Below are positions 29,808-39,825 of a stretch of DNA of 64,000 bases, in pieces. The notes below the pieces were generated by a model. The model worked only from the letters and a program-made list of their open reading frames with translations, did no database searches and had not been told where the DNA came from. Position 1 is the stretch's first letter. Every line of letters starts with the position of its first letter. This DNA comes from Stutzerimonas stutzeri. GTDB lineage: Bacteria > Pseudomonadota > Gammaproteobacteria > Pseudomonadales > Pseudomonadaceae. The stretch covers positions 1 through 64,000 of the forward strand of contig NZ_JYHV01000020.1 of the NCBI RefSeq assembly GCF_000952685.1. Reading direction: 5' to 3'. The position numbers and the translations under genes were made by a program.

Positions 29808-30023
29808 ATGAGAAGACTCAAGCGTGATCCGATGGAACGAGCATTTCTACGCGGTTATCAGCATGGCATACACGGCAAATCTCGCGATCTCTGTCCTTTT
29901 TCTCATCCCGAAGTACGCCAAGCCTGGATTAACGGCTGGCGAGAGGGCCGCGGCGACAACTGGGACGGTCTGACCGGTGCGGCCGGTCTTCATCGATTGA
30001 ACGAACTTCACGCAGTCGGCTGA
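29808..30023 (+). CDS. rmf: Ribosome modulation factor
   Basis: Dimerises 70S ribosomes into inactive 100S particles in stationary phase. It has 71 residues, slightly longer than the 55 of Escherichia coli because of a C-terminal extension. Family signature: RDPMERAFLRGYQHGIHGKS (residues 6-25), then CPFSHPEVRQAWINGWREGR. GAGGG lies nine bases before the ATG. Confidence 0.96.
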   Translation: MRRLKRDPMERAFLRGYQHGIHGKSRDLCPFSHPEVRQAWINGWREGRGDNWDGLTGAAGLHRLNELHAVG

Positions 30024-30079
30024 CACGATCACACCGACTTCAACTGGCACGCCCCACCCGGGCGGCGGGCTTGAAGCCC

Positions 30080-30100
30080 GGGGCTCCCTCAGGGAGCCCC
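30080..30100. terminator. Strong hairpin between rmf and pyrD
   Basis: Nine-pair perfect stem GGGGCTCCC/GGGAGCCCC with loop TCA. It lies between convergent rmf and pyrD and could end transcription from either side, although no T-run follows on either strand. Confidence 0.5.
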
Positions 30101-30114
30101 ACCGAGCAAATAGA

Positions 30115-31155
30115 TCAGCGATTCACTTCCTTCCGAGATTGCAGCGCTGCGATGGCATCCACCGTCTCGCGTATCAGTGCTGGCCCCTTGTAGATAAAGC
30201 CCGTATACAGCTGCACCAAACTCGCGCCGGCCTCGATCTTCTCCGCCGCATGCCGCCCTTCGGTGATGCCACCGACAGCGATGATCGGCAAACGGCCCGC
30301 CAGCGTTTCAGCCAGAACTCTAACCGTGTGGGTACTTTTTTCGCGCACCGGCGCCCCTGACAGTCCGCCAGTTTCGTCAGCATGGGCAAGCCCGGCGACA
30401 CCGTCACGACCGAGTGTCGTATTGGTCGCGATGATGGCGTCCATCCCGGCTTGAAATACAGCTTCGGCGACCAATGCGGTTTCCTCATCGGTCATGTCCG
30501 GCGCGATCTTGATGGCCAGCGGTACACGCTTGCCGTGCAGCACCTCGAGATCCTCACGGCGCTGCCCAAGCGCGTCGAGCAGCTGCTTGAGGGAGTCACC
30601 GAACTGCAGGCTGCGCAGCCCTGGTGTATTCGGCGAGCTGACGTTCACGGTGACGTAGCTTGCCTGGTGGTAGACCTTGTCCAGGCACAACAAATAATCA
30701 TCCTGGGCGCGATCGACGGGCGTATCGAAGTTCTTACCGATATTGATGCCCAGAATGCCTTTGAAACGAGCCGCATCGACTCTTTCCAACAGCGCGTCGA
30801 CCCCATGATTGTTGAAGCCCATGCGGTTGATGATGGCTTCGGCTTCGGGCAGGCGAAAGATGCGCGGCTTCGGATTGCCCGGCTGCGGCCTCGGCGTCAC
30901 GGTGCCCACTTCGACAAAGCCGAACCCCAACTGGGACATGCCATGGATCGCCTCGCCATTCTTGTCCAGTCCGGCCGCCAGCCCCACAGGGTTGGGAAAG
31001 TCCAATCCCATCACTCGCACCGGCAAGCCGGCCGGCGCCTTGTTGAGCATGGCATTAAGCCCCAGACGGCCGCCCGCGCCGATAAGATCGAGCGAGAGCT
31101 CATGGGAAGTCTCGGGAGTGAATTTGAATAGCAGCTGGCGGGCCAGGTTATACAT
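30115..31155 (-). CDS. pyrD: Dihydroorotate dehydrogenase (quinone), class 2
   Basis: Membrane-associated flavoenzyme of pyrimidine synthesis that oxidises dihydroorotate with quinone. The 346-residue protein has the N-terminal membrane-binding helices of class 2 ([20 protein letters not shown]), FMN-binding [20 protein letters not shown], the class 2 catalytic serine in [15 protein letters not shown] (near residue 177), and [10 protein letters not shown] near 295. The start at 31155 is preferred over an upstream frame by family N-terminus. Confidence 0.97.
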   Translation of the reverse strand: MYNLARQLLFKFTPETSHELSLDLIGAGGRLGLNAMLNKAPAGLPVRVMGLDFPNPVGLAAGLDKNGEAIHGMSQLGFGFVEVGTVTPRPQPGNPKPRIFRLPEAEAIINRMGFNNHGVDALLERVDAARFKGILGINIGKNFDTPVDRAQDDYLLCLDKVYHQASYVTVNVSSPNTPGLRSLQFGDSLKQLLDALGQRREDLEVLHGKRVPLAIKIAPDMTDEETALVAEAVFQAGMDAIIATNTTLGRDGVAGLAHADETGGLSGAPVREKSTHTVRVLAETLAGRLPIIAVGGITEGRHAAEKIEAGASLVQLYTGFIYKGPALIRETVDAIAALQSRKEVNR

Positions 31156-31265
31156 ACGCAGCCTAGATCCTGGAAAGTGTGGCGCGGGAGTATAGCAGGC
31201 GGGGGGCATTTTCAGCGGGTTGAACGTAAAGCCCAACCATGTGGAACCACTCTCTGAGAGGTTGC

Positions 31266-31487
31266 CTAATCAAGGCGGCGCAAGCGAATCAGCTTGCCTT
31301 CCGGAGCAAATTCCATCTCGAATGAACCAAATATCCCAACAGATGTCAGAAAGGGTCGCAGGTGATATGCCGGCAAGCTGACGCTCGTCCCTTCCCGGCT
31401 CTTGATTAGGATACGATTAGCGCGCCCCTGATAGACAGCCAGCAGTTTTTCTGCAGGCAGCGCAATATCCAGCACGAGGCTTGGCAT
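31266..31487 (-). CDS. DUF2835-family protein
   Basis: A 73-residue protein of unknown function with a pattern I recognise as DUF2835: [19 protein letters not shown] at the start, [21 protein letters not shown] in the middle and a basic end KLIRLRRLD. It is 110 nt upstream of pyrD on the same strand. Confidence 0.75.
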   Translation of the reverse strand: MPSLVLDIALPAEKLLAVYQGRANRILIKSREGTSVSLPAYHLRPFLTSVGIFGSFEMEFAPEGKLIRLRRLD

Positions 31488-31654
31488 GGAGGCTCCTCAA
31501 TGATCAGCACAGCGATTCTGCCACATTGGCACTTAACCAGTGGCAAACCAAGGCTATCCGAACCTCTCAATCCAGAACAAAAGCTCGGCAAACACGGTGC
31601 ACGACTTCGTCGGCTCTGCCACACTCCCGCCGTTGTCCTACGTGTTCATCTGCA

Positions 31655-32578
31655 ATGATGAACTTGCCCGAGCCGATGCCGCCCGTGACCTCCCGAATCG
31701 TCAAATTTGCTCAGCGCCTCGGACTGACCGGCAAGTCGCCGCGCCAGATCCTTGAGCGCGCCAGCCAAATCCAGTTGCCCTTCGCTCCGCTCTCCGAGCC
31801 GACGCCGAGCATCTTTTGGCACGACGGACCCTGCCTACAGCGATTCGTCGATCTTCCCAGAAGCGCGCTTTCCGGACCGATCCAGGAAGACAAGGCAAAA
31901 GCTCGCGCGGCCTTGACGCGGCTCGTGCGCCGAGAGCAGAGCGCCCATCCAGCACTCGACCTTCGGCAGATTGACGGCCTCGGCGGGCAGAGCATCGATG
32001 GCACTATCTATCCGACGTTCGAAGCCTTTGCCGCCACCCAGGCGTGCCGCCAGTTGCGCGTGATCAGTTACCGGGACTTCGTGCGGACCATTACCGCCGC
32101 CCTGCCCGACTTCCAGACCCAGGCTCCGATCGAGCTTCGTCAGGCGAGCTGGCTCGGCGAGCGAATTTACTGGTCGGGAGAACATCATGCCGAAGCCTTC
32201 GCCTGTGCCATTGCCTATGCGCGGCTACGAGGGCTTGAGGTGAACCTGCCCTGCGAGCTGACCGACTACCGGCTCGATGCAGCGGGACTGCAGGCGCTGG
32301 ACAGCGAATACCACGCTGTGACCATGCCGGCGCAAGCCTGGGACGATCGCGAGTTTATGGGCCTGCTGCTTGATGCGAAAATCCCTTACGCGCGCTTGAC
32401 GCTGCTACGCAACGCCAACAACTCCGAGCTGCTTCTGCTCGACAAGCAACAACCCGCCGCCAATGCCCTCGGCGAGGGGCTCAAGCTTGCCGGCGCGCCC
32501 GACTTGGTTCGCTATCTGCGCGGCTTGCCCCAGATCACCCGATTCCGCCTCGGCAACCGGACGGCGCAAGCGGACTGA
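31655..32578 (+). CDS. Conserved hypothetical protein, possibly DUF6685
   Basis: About 307 residues from the ATG at 31655. An open frame extends further upstream to 31481 but overlaps the divergent DUF2835 gene and has a composition unlike a coding sequence, so the later start is preferred; no strong ribosome-binding site is visible. Conserved-looking blocks are GKSPRQILERASQIQLPFAPL near residue 21, TPSIFWHDGPCLQRFVDLP near 45, and GERIYWSGEHHAEAFACAIA near 170. The family name is from memory of similar Pseudomonas proteins and is uncertain. No catalytic motif or signal peptide is evident. Confidence 0.6.
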   Translation: MMNLPEPMPPVTSRIVKFAQRLGLTGKSPRQILERASQIQLPFAPLSEPTPSIFWHDGPCLQRFVDLPRSALSGPIQEDKAKARAALTRLVRREQSAHPALDLRQIDGLGGQSIDGTIYPTFEAFAATQACRQLRVISYRDFVRTITAALPDFQTQAPIELRQASWLGERIYWSGEHHAEAFACAIAYARLRGLEVNLPCELTDYRLDAAGLQALDSEYHAVTMPAQAWDDREFMGLLLDAKIPYARLTLLRNANNSELLLLDKQQPAANALGEGLKLAGAPDLVRYLRGLPQITRFRLGNRTAQAD

Positions 32579-32649
32579 TCGTGACTGGCGACCCAACGCC
32601 AGGCCGCACACTGGCGCGTTGCGCGCCTCTGACACCCACAGCTGAACGC

Positions 32650-32679
32650 AAAACGCCGGTGCAATGCACCGGCGTTTTA
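32650..32679. terminator. Bidirectional terminator between the hypothetical gene and gdhB
   Basis: Ten-pair perfect stem ACGCCGGTGC/GCACCGGCGT with loop AAT, an A-run before and a T-run after. It serves the two convergent genes. Confidence 0.88.
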
Positions 32680-32725
32680 CTTGTCAACCGATCACCGCCC
32701 TAAACATCAGGCGGCTGATTGGTCA

Positions 32726-35700
32726 TTAACGTCGTGCGCTGTCCAGCGCCAGATCCTGCAGCTCACGCCCAGCGACGGCGTACATGGCATAGTCGACGCT
32801 GCTTGCACCGCGCAGCTCGACCAACATCCGCCGCCAACGCTCGACCTGATATTCCCGCTGTTCCAGCCAGAGCTGAACCCGGGCATCCAGATCGTCAGGC
32901 GCGTCGCTCATCTGCAGCACCGACACGGTGATGGCGCGCTGCTGGCTGTCGAGATCATCGCGGAAACCTTCCCGTGCCAGCGCCTGCCAGTTGTTTTCGA
33001 CCGGCAACCCGGTGATCTGCTGCAGATACCAAGGCAGCTCCAGCGCGCCGCCAACGGCAAAATAAGCCGCCGCCACGTCAGCCGGGGGCTGACCGGTTTC
33101 ATCAGCGGCTTCCAGAATGGGCAGCAGCGTGTACAGATGGTTGGTACCGGCCACCATTCGCGCCAACAGTTCGGGGACGCCTGCTTCCGTATACCGCTCG
33201 TAACGGGCCTGCCAGAGCTCACGCGTTCCACCTTGCAACAATGAATCGAGCTTCAGCCCGAGCGCCGCCACACGTGGGCCGAAATGCCCGACGTCACGCG
33301 CCGCATCCAACTCGTTGCGACGGTTGCGCAGGAACCAGCGGGTCGCGCGGCGGCCCAGCCGCATGAGTTCCTCCATGAGGTTGAGCTGGAGTTCGGCCGG
33401 GACCTTGTAATCCAGCGCCTCGATCTGACGGAACCAGTGCGGCAGATGGAAAACGTCACGAACGATCACATAAGCGCCGGCAACGTTCGCAGCGCTCACG
33501 CCGGTCGCTTCTCGGAGCCGTTGAACGAAAGTGATGCCCATGTTGTTGATCAGGTCGTTGGCGATCTGAGTGCTGACGATTTCGCGCTTGAGGCGGTGCT
33601 GTAGCATCGCCGGGCGATACTGCTCAGCCAGCAGCTGCGGGAACGCACTTTCCATTTCTCGCGCCAGATAGGCGTCATCCGGTACGCGAGATTGCAGCAG
33701 CGCGTCCTTCAGATCGATCTTGCTATACGAGATGAGCACCGACAGCTCCGCGCGCGTCAGGCCCTTGCCTTGGTTTGCGCGCTCGGCGAGCGCGTCATCG
33801 TTGGGCAGGAACTCAAGCGCACGGTCCAGCAGCCCGTCGGCTTCGAGGGCGCTGATCAGCCGTTTGTATTCCCCCCCGCCCTCGCGAGCGCGGTGTTCCG
33901 CCTGTGAGAGCGCCTGGGTTTGCTTGTAGTTGTCATGCAGCACCAGCTCGGCTACCGCGTCGGTCATCTCGAACAGCAGCTGATTGCGCTGCTTTCCAGT
34001 CATATCGCCGGCGCTGACGATCTCGTTGAGCAGGATCTTGATGTTGACTTCATGGTCCGAACAGTTGACCCCACCGGCGTTGTCGATGAAGTCGGTATTC
34101 GCCGCGCCGCCGTGCAGGCAGTATTCGACGCGACCCAGCTGGGTGATCCCAAGGTTTCCGCCCTCGCCGATCACTTTCGCACGCAGCTCGTTGCCGTTGA
34201 CGCGCAACACGTCGTTGGCCTTGTCGCCGACATCCGCATGGCTCTCCAAGCTGCTCTTGACGTAGGTGCCGATGCCGCCGTTCCAGAGCAGATCCACCGG
34301 CGCCTTGAGCAACGCGTGGATCAACTCGGCCGGGGTCAGCTGGTCAGCTTCGATCTCGAACCGTGCCTTCATCTGCGGCGTGATCGCAATGCGCTTGGCC
34401 GAACGCGGGAAAACGCCGCCGCCCACCGAGATCAGCGAAGCATCGTAATCTGTCCAGGAGGAACGCGGCAGATCGAATAGACGCTTGCGCTCGATGAAAC
34501 TGCGCGCTGCATCCGGATCAGGATCGATGAAGATGTGCAGGTGGTTGAACGCGGCGACCAGTTGAAGCGTCTCGGACATCAACAGACCGTTGCCGAATAC
34601 GTCGCCGGCCATGTCGCCGATACCGATCACGCTGACCGGGTCACGTTGAACGTCGATCCCGCGCTCACGGAAATGTCGCTGGACCGAGACCCAGGCGCCC
34701 TTGGCGGTGATACCCATCTTCTTGTGGTCGTAACCTGCCGAGCCGCCAGAGGCAAAGGCATCGCCCAGCCAGAAGTCGTACTCTGCGGCAATGCCGTTGG
34801 CGATATCGGAAAAGGTCGCGGTGCCCTTGTCGGCTGCCACCACGAGATAAGGGTCGTCTTCGTCGTAACGCAGCACATTGGCCGGCGGCACGACATTGCC
34901 GTCCTTGAGGTTGTCGGTGATATCCAGCAACCCGCTGATAAAGATGCGGTAGCAGGCGATGCCTTCGGCCAGCACTTCATCGCGCGAGCCGCTTGTCGGC
35001 AGCCGGCGCGGTACGAAACCACCTTTGGCCCCGCCCGGCACAATGATGGCGTTCTTCACCTGCTGCGCCTTGACCAGCCCCAGCACTTCGGTGCGGTAAT
35101 CTTCTTCGCGATCCGACCAGCGCAGCCCGCCGCGCGCCACCTTGCCGCCACGCAGATGCACGCCTTCAACACGCGGCGAGTACACGAAGATTTCGAATTT
35201 CGGCGCAGGCCGCGGCATCTCCGGGATTGAGCGCGGATCGAGCTTGAAGCTGAAGTAGCTTTTCGGTTTGCCGCTGGCATCAGTCTGGTAGAAGTTGGTC
35301 CGCAGGGTCGCTTTGATCAGCGCCAGATAGCGGCGCAGGATGCGGTCCTCGTTGAGCACAGCGACGTCATCCAGAGCGGTGATGATTGCCTGCTCGAGCC
35401 GTGCCTGCTTGTCCGCCAGATCCTCTTCGCCGAGCTTGCGGGCAAGGTAGAAGCGCGTCTTGAACAAGCGCACCAGTTCACGGGCGATATCGGTGTGATT
35501 GACGAGCGCGCTGGCGATATAGCCCAGATCGAAGCCCATGCGAATCTGCTTGAGATAGCGCCCATAGGCCCGCAACAAAGCCACTTCGCGCCAGGTAAGG
35601 CCCGCAGTGAGCACCAGCCGGTTGAACGCATCGTTTTCCGCCTGGCCGTTATGGATATGAATGAACGCATCCTGCAGCGGTTCATTGATTTCCATCAGGT

Positions 35701-37576
35701 CGATTTCCAGACCTTCGGCATAGGTGAAGGCGAAATCGTGAATCCAGTATTCGCGCCCGTCCTTGCGCCGCAGATGGAATGGAAACTCACCCAGCACCCG
35801 CAGGCCGAGGTTCTCCAGAATGGGCAGCATGTCCGACAAAGGCAGCGGCGTGTTCAGGTGATAGAGCTTGCAGTGCAGGCGGTTTTCCACCGCCGTGATC
35901 GGCTGGTAAAAGCTCATCACCAGCGGCCGCTCTTCGTTCAGGCTGAGCACGTGCTGCATGTCGACGGCAGCCGAATGCGGAGCGAAGCGCTCACGGTAGC
36001 CGGCCGGGAAACCCTTGGGGAAATCGGCGAGGATGCCGGTTCCCTGCGCTTCGCCGAAACGCTCGACTACCACGCTGGAGTAATCGTCCTGCCAGGTGCG
36101 GCAGGCTTGCACTACTTCCCGCTCCAACTGCACCGGATCGAACTGGACCTGCTTGTTCGGATCCAGGCGTAGCAGGAACTGCACGCGGATCAATACCGAT
36201 TCGGAGAAATAGGTGGAGAATTCGCAATCGCTGGCTTCCAGCCGATCGACCAGAACCTGCTGGATGCGCAATCGCGTTTCGGTCGAATAGCTGTCACGCG
36301 GCACGTACGCCAGGCAATAGCAGAAACGGCCATAGGGATCGATGCGCAGGAACAAACGCAGTTTGTTGCGCTCCTGGATCTGCACGATGGCGATCGCCGT
36401 GTCGAAGAGCTGCTCGATGGTCATCTGGAACAGTTCGTCGCGCGGCAGCACTTCGAGGACCTGAATCAGTTCCTTGGCCAGGTGTGCTGAATCGTCGAAA
36501 TGGGAATGCTCGACGACCTCTGCGACCTTGCTACGGATATAGGGGATTCGGCGCACACTCTGGGTGTAGACCGAAGAGGTAAAGAGACCAAGGAAGCGGC
36601 ACTCCTTGACCACACGGCCTTGCTCGTCGAACTCCCGAATGGAGACGAAATCCGGGTAGGCTGGCCGGTGAACCCGGCTGGGTGTGGCCGCCTTGGCGAA
36701 TGACAGCAGTAACGGCTGACGCAAATAGGCCAAAGCCGGCGGCATGATCAGCTGATCATGTTCCTCCAGGCCTGTACGCAAAGTGCGTGACAATCCCAGC
36801 AGCGAAGACTCGTCATAGACGATGCGACCGCCTTCGCCCTGGTCTACTACGACGAACTCCTCATAGCCGAGGAACGTGAAGTGATCGTCAGCGAGCCAGC
36901 GCATGAAATCCATGATCTCGACCAGTTGCTCGTCACCGCCCTGTTGCTGTGACGCGCTCAGCCGGGCGTAGTGTTCCTCGGCCTTGGCCTTCATCGACGG
37001 GAAATCATTCACGGTGATCCGGACGTCGGCGAGCACGCCATGCAGCGACTGCTCCAATTCGCGCAAGGCAGCGGCGTTGGCGCAGCGATCGATCTCGACG
37101 AATATCAGCGACTCGGCTTCGCTGCCTTCGCCGGAACTGCCTTTGGGCAACAATTCAACCAAGCTGCCATCGGCATCCCGGCGGACCTGCAGCACGCTGT
37201 TCTGCAGGGTGTGGATCGCGTAGCCGCGGCGGGTCAGCTCCATCCGCACCGAGTCAACCAGGAACGGCATATCCGGATGCAGCACCTCGACCACGCTATG
37301 GGTCGATTGCCATCCATGTTTCTCATAGTCAGGGTTGAACACGTGAACTTCCGGGCTGCCCGGATCGAAACGCTCCAGCAGACGCCAACTGGCCAGCGTC
37401 GAACCGACCAGATCGGTCATGCGCCGCTCGGTGAGCTCGGGCAGCGCAACGATCCCGAAGAATTGCTCGGCGAAAAGTCCCACTTGTGGCAGAAGTTTCT
37501 CGTCGACATGCTGCGCCAACGCCACTTGCAGTTGTTGCTGAAAGTCGGCTTTGCTGGCAGCTGTAAAGAACGCCAT
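32726..37576 (-). CDS. gdhB: NAD-specific glutamate dehydrogenase, large type
   Basis: Catabolic glutamate dehydrogenase of the about 180-kDa class, 1616 residues, producing 2-oxoglutarate and ammonium from glutamate. A long N-terminal regulatory half carries ACT-like segments. The catalytic domain lies about residues 790-1150, with the substrate and lysine region RGGLRWSDREEDYRTEVLG, then IIVPGGAKGGFVPRR, and the nucleotide-binding region GIGDMAGDVFGNGLLMS. The C-terminal 450 residues are helical. GGAG lies seven bases before the ATG. It is transcribed alone, divergent from moxR. Nitrogen metabolism ties it loosely to the nitrate cluster downstream. Confidence 0.97.
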   Translation of the reverse strand: MAFFTAASKADFQQQLQVALAQHVDEKLLPQVGLFAEQFFGIVALPELTERRMTDLVGSTLASWRLLERFDPGSPEVHVFNPDYEKHGWQSTHSVVEVLHPDMPFLVDSVRMELTRRGYAIHTLQNSVLQVRRDADGSLVELLPKGSSGEGSEAESLIFVEIDRCANAAALRELEQSLHGVLADVRITVNDFPSMKAKAEEHYARLSASQQQGGDEQLVEIMDFMRWLADDHFTFLGYEEFVVVDQGEGGRIVYDESSLLGLSRTLRTGLEEHDQLIMPPALAYLRQPLLLSFAKAATPSRVHRPAYPDFVSIREFDEQGRVVKECRFLGLFTSSVYTQSVRRIPYIRSKVAEVVEHSHFDDSAHLAKELIQVLEVLPRDELFQMTIEQLFDTAIAIVQIQERNKLRLFLRIDPYGRFCYCLAYVPRDSYSTETRLRIQQVLVDRLEASDCEFSTYFSESVLIRVQFLLRLDPNKQVQFDPVQLEREVVQACRTWQDDYSSVVVERFGEAQGTGILADFPKGFPAGYRERFAPHSAAVDMQHVLSLNEERPLVMSFYQPITAVENRLHCKLYHLNTPLPLSDMLPILENLGLRVLGEFPFHLRRKDGREYWIHDFAFTYAEGLEIDLMEINEPLQDAFIHIHNGQAENDAFNRLVLTAGLTWREVALLRAYGRYLKQIRMGFDLGYIASALVNHTDIARELVRLFKTRFYLARKLGEEDLADKQARLEQAIITALDDVAVLNEDRILRRYLALIKATLRTNFYQTDASGKPKSYFSFKLDPRSIPEMPRPAPKFEIFVYSPRVEGVHLRGGKVARGGLRWSDREEDYRTEVLGLVKAQQVKNAIIVPGGAKGGFVPRRLPTSGSRDEVLAEGIACYRIFISGLLDITDNLKDGNVVPPANVLRYDEDDPYLVVAADKGTATFSDIANGIAAEYDFWLGDAFASGGSAGYDHKKMGITAKGAWVSVQRHFRERGIDVQRDPVSVIGIGDMAGDVFGNGLLMSETLQLVAAFNHLHIFIDPDPDAARSFIERKRLFDLPRSSWTDYDASLISVGGGVFPRSAKRIAITPQMKARFEIEADQLTPAELIHALLKAPVDLLWNGGIGTYVKSSLESHADVGDKANDVLRVNGNELRAKVIGEGGNLGITQLGRVEYCLHGGAANTDFIDNAGGVNCSDHEVNIKILLNEIVSAGDMTGKQRNQLLFEMTDAVAELVLHDNYKQTQALSQAEHRAREGGGEYKRLISALEADGLLDRALEFLPNDDALAERANQGKGLTRAELSVLISYSKIDLKDALLQSRVPDDAYLAREMESAFPQLLAEQYRPAMLQHRLKREIVSTQIANDLINNMGITFVQRLREATGVSAANVAGAYVIVRDVFHLPHWFRQIEALDYKVPAELQLNLMEELMRLGRRATRWFLRNRRNELDAARDVGHFGPRVAALGLKLDSLLQGGTRELWQARYERYTEAGVPELLARMVAGTNHLYTLLPILEAADETGQPPADVAAAYFAVGGALELPWYLQQITGLPVENNWQALAREGFRDDLDSQQRAITVSVLQMSDAPDDLDARVQLWLEQREYQVERWRRMLVELRGASSVDYAMYAVAGRELQDLALDSARR

Positions 37577-37897
37577 TTTTTCGCTCCATTCTGGCTTTGA
37601 ATTCGACTAAGGCAGTCGCGGCACCTGACTGGCAACGCAACGTGTAAGTTCAACGTTAGTTCAGAAGACACGGATTGCATTCACGCGTGCCTCCCTTGTC
37701 TGGCGTCGCCAGCGGCTGTGCCGTCACATTTAATTTGTCAATGTGACGATAGAGGCATACCCCCTCCCTGAGTTGCGGTCGGCCAACCCTGGTGTGACGA
37801 AGTTGCCGAGCCGCGCATAGCCTGTCGCTCGGCAAATGAATTAAAGTCGTGACCGTCGAGCGCCCGCCCAGACACGCCCCAGCAGAAGAGCCCCGCG
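37577..37897. promoter_or_regulatory. gdhB-moxR divergent region with inverted repeats
   Basis: The gap contains a perfect inverted repeat CGTCACATT (37722-37730) / AATGTGACG (37740-37748) with a nine-base spacer, and a smaller one CTGGCG-T-CGCCAG (37700-37712). Their position between two divergent promoters suggests operators, but the regulator is unknown. No credible coding frame is present. Confidence 0.45.
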
Positions 37898-38857
37898 ATG
37901 GACCACCGTGAAGCAATAGTCGCGCTGCGACAGTTTCTTTCAACTCAGATTCTTGGCCAGGAACGGCTCATCGAGCGGCTGCTGATCGCATTGCTGGCCG
38001 ACGGCCATTTACTCGTCGAAGGCGCCCCGGGCCTGGCCAAAACCCGCGCGATCAAAGAACTGGCAGGCGGCCTCGAAGCCGAGTTCCATCGCATCCAGTT
38101 CACCCCCGATCTGCTTCCAGCCGATATCACCGGAACGGAGATCTACCGTCCGGAAACCGGCAGCTTCGTTTTTCAGCAGGGCCCCATCTTTCACAACCTG
38201 GTGCTGGCCGACGAAATCAACCGCGCCCCGGCGAAAGTGCAGTCGGCGCTGCTCGAAGCCATGGCCGAGCGCCAGGTCAGTGTCGGCCGCAGCACCTACG
38301 ACCTGTCGCCGCTGTTTCTGGTGATGGCCACGCAGAACCCCATCGAACAGGAAGGCACCTACCCCCTGCCCGAAGCGCAGCTCGATCGCTTCCTGCTACA
38401 TGTGAAGCTCGGCTTCCCCGATGCCTCAGTGGAGCGACGTATTTTGCAGCAGGCCCGTGGCGAGGCCATTCACGGCGAGACACCGCCCGACCACCGTGTC
38501 TCGCAGCAGGCGATCTTCGCCGCGCGCAAGGAAATCCTCGGCCTGTACATGGCCGATGCGGTGGAGGAATACCTGGTGCAACTGGTGATGGCGACCCGCA
38601 CCCCCGCCAAGTTCGACGCCGAGCTGGCCGGCTGGATCGCCTACGGTGCCAGCCCCCGTGGCTCGATTTCGCTGGATCGCTGTGCCCGCGCCCACGCTTG
38701 GCTCGCGGGCCGCGACTTCGTCAGCCCGGAAGACATTCAGGCCATGCTATTCGACGTGCTGCGCCATCGCCTGATTCTCTCGTTCGAAGCAGAAGCCGCC
38801 GGCATCGACCAGGATCGGGTGCTGCAGCGCATCCTCGACGTCGTGGCGGTGGCCTGA
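37898..38857 (+). CDS. MoxR-family AAA+ ATPase
   Basis: Chaperone-like ATPase of 319 residues. Walker A is GAPGLAKT (near residue 46), Walker B LADEINR (near 104), sensor region MATQNPIEQEGTYPLPEAQL (near 143), and the MoxR lid domain follows. MoxR proteins work with von Willebrand A proteins in maturation or assembly of envelope complexes. First gene of a six-gene operon with overlapping ends; its TGA overlaps the DUF58 ATG by one base. Confidence 0.95.
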   Translation: MDHREAIVALRQFLSTQILGQERLIERLLIALLADGHLLVEGAPGLAKTRAIKELAGGLEAEFHRIQFTPDLLPADITGTEIYRPETGSFVFQQGPIFHNLVLADEINRAPAKVQSALLEAMAERQVSVGRSTYDLSPLFLVMATQNPIEQEGTYPLPEAQLDRFLLHVKLGFPDASVERRILQQARGEAIHGETPPDHRVSQQAIFAARKEILGLYMADAVEEYLVQLVMATRTPAKFDAELAGWIAYGASPRGSISLDRCARAHAWLAGRDFVSPEDIQAMLFDVLRHRLILSFEAEAAGIDQDRVLQRILDVVAVA

Positions 38858-39825
38858 TGCACCCCTTGCCGTCGGTCGCCCGCCACGCTCCGCCTTCGCC
38901 CGGCGAGGGAGTTCACGTGAGCCTGGCCGAGCTGATCGATATTCGTCATCGGGTTCGCGAAGTCCCGTTGTTCTCCAGTCCGCACCGTCGCAGTCCACTG
39001 GTCGGGTTGCATCATTCGAAGCTCCGCGGACGCGGGGTGGACTTCGATCAGGTGCGTATCTATCAGGCGGGCGATGATGTCCGCACCATCGACTGGCGGG
39101 TAACGGCGCGCACTCAGGAACCGCACACCAAACTGTTCCACGAGGAGCGCGAGCGGCCCATTTATATCCTTGTGGAACAGAGCTCGCGATTGTTCTTCGG
39201 TAGCGGCCTGGCCTTCAAATCCGTGCTCGCCGCGCAGGCGGCGAGTCTGGTCGGCTGGGCCGCACTGAGCCATAACGACCGTGTCGGTGGGCTGGTGTTC
39301 GGCCACGGCGAACACCATGAGATCAAACCTCGACGCAGCAAACAGAGTCTGCTTCAACTACTCGATCGTCTGGCCCGCGCCAACACCGGGTTGAGTACCG
39401 ACCAGAGCAGCGATGCGGATGCCTTCGGGCTGGCATTGAGACGCGCTCGCGAAGTGCTGCGTCCCGGCAGCCTGGCGGTGATCATCTGTGACGAGCGCGC
39501 CCTGAGCGATGCCGCTGAACAGCAGCTGAGCCTGCTCGCCCGCCACGTCGACCTGTTACTGGTCCCGGTATTCGATCCGCTCGACCATGCCTTACCTGCC
39601 GCCGGCCTGTTGCGCTTTGCCCAGTTCGGCGCGCGGTTGGAACTGGACAGCCACGATGCGGCCATCCGCCAGGCCTACCGACTCCAGGGCGAAGCCCGCA
39701 CCGCCCGCTGGCGGCGCCTGGCCGATCGTCTGCGGCTGCCACTGATGCCGCTGGATACCCAGCGTGATCTGGTCGACCAGCTACGCGAGCACCTCAGCGT
39801 GCAACATCCCGGAGCGCATCGATGA
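38857..39825 (+). CDS. DUF58 domain protein
   Basis: A 322-residue cytoplasmic protein with the DUF58 core: GRGVDFDQVRIYQAGDDVR and TIDWRVTARTQEPHTKLFHE (residues about 58-100), then a von Willebrand-like domain. It is the usual second gene of MoxR operons, probably an adaptor. The start at 38857 overlaps the moxR stop (TGATG); an earlier frame entry inside moxR is not used. It ends with an ATGA overlap to the next gene. Confidence 0.92.
   Translation: MHPLPSVARHAPPSPGEGVHVSLAELIDIRHRVREVPLFSSPHRRSPLVGLHHSKLRGRGVDFDQVRIYQAGDDVRTIDWRVTARTQEPHTKLFHEERERPIYILVEQSSRLFFGSGLAFKSVLAAQAASLVGWAALSHNDRVGGLVFGHGEHHEIKPRRSKQSLLQLLDRLARANTGLSTDQSSDADAFGLALRRAREVLRPGSLAVIICDERALSDAAEQQLSLLARHVDLLLVPVFDPLDHALPAAGLLRFAQFGARLELDSHDAAIRQAYRLQGEARTARWRRLADRLRLPLMPLDTQRDLVDQLREHLSVQHPGAHR

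Noticed and set aside
31481..31654. Extended N-terminus of the hypothetical gene at 31655
   Set aside because: It overlaps the divergent DUF2835 gene, is Ser/Thr/Arg-rich and has no ribosome-binding site.
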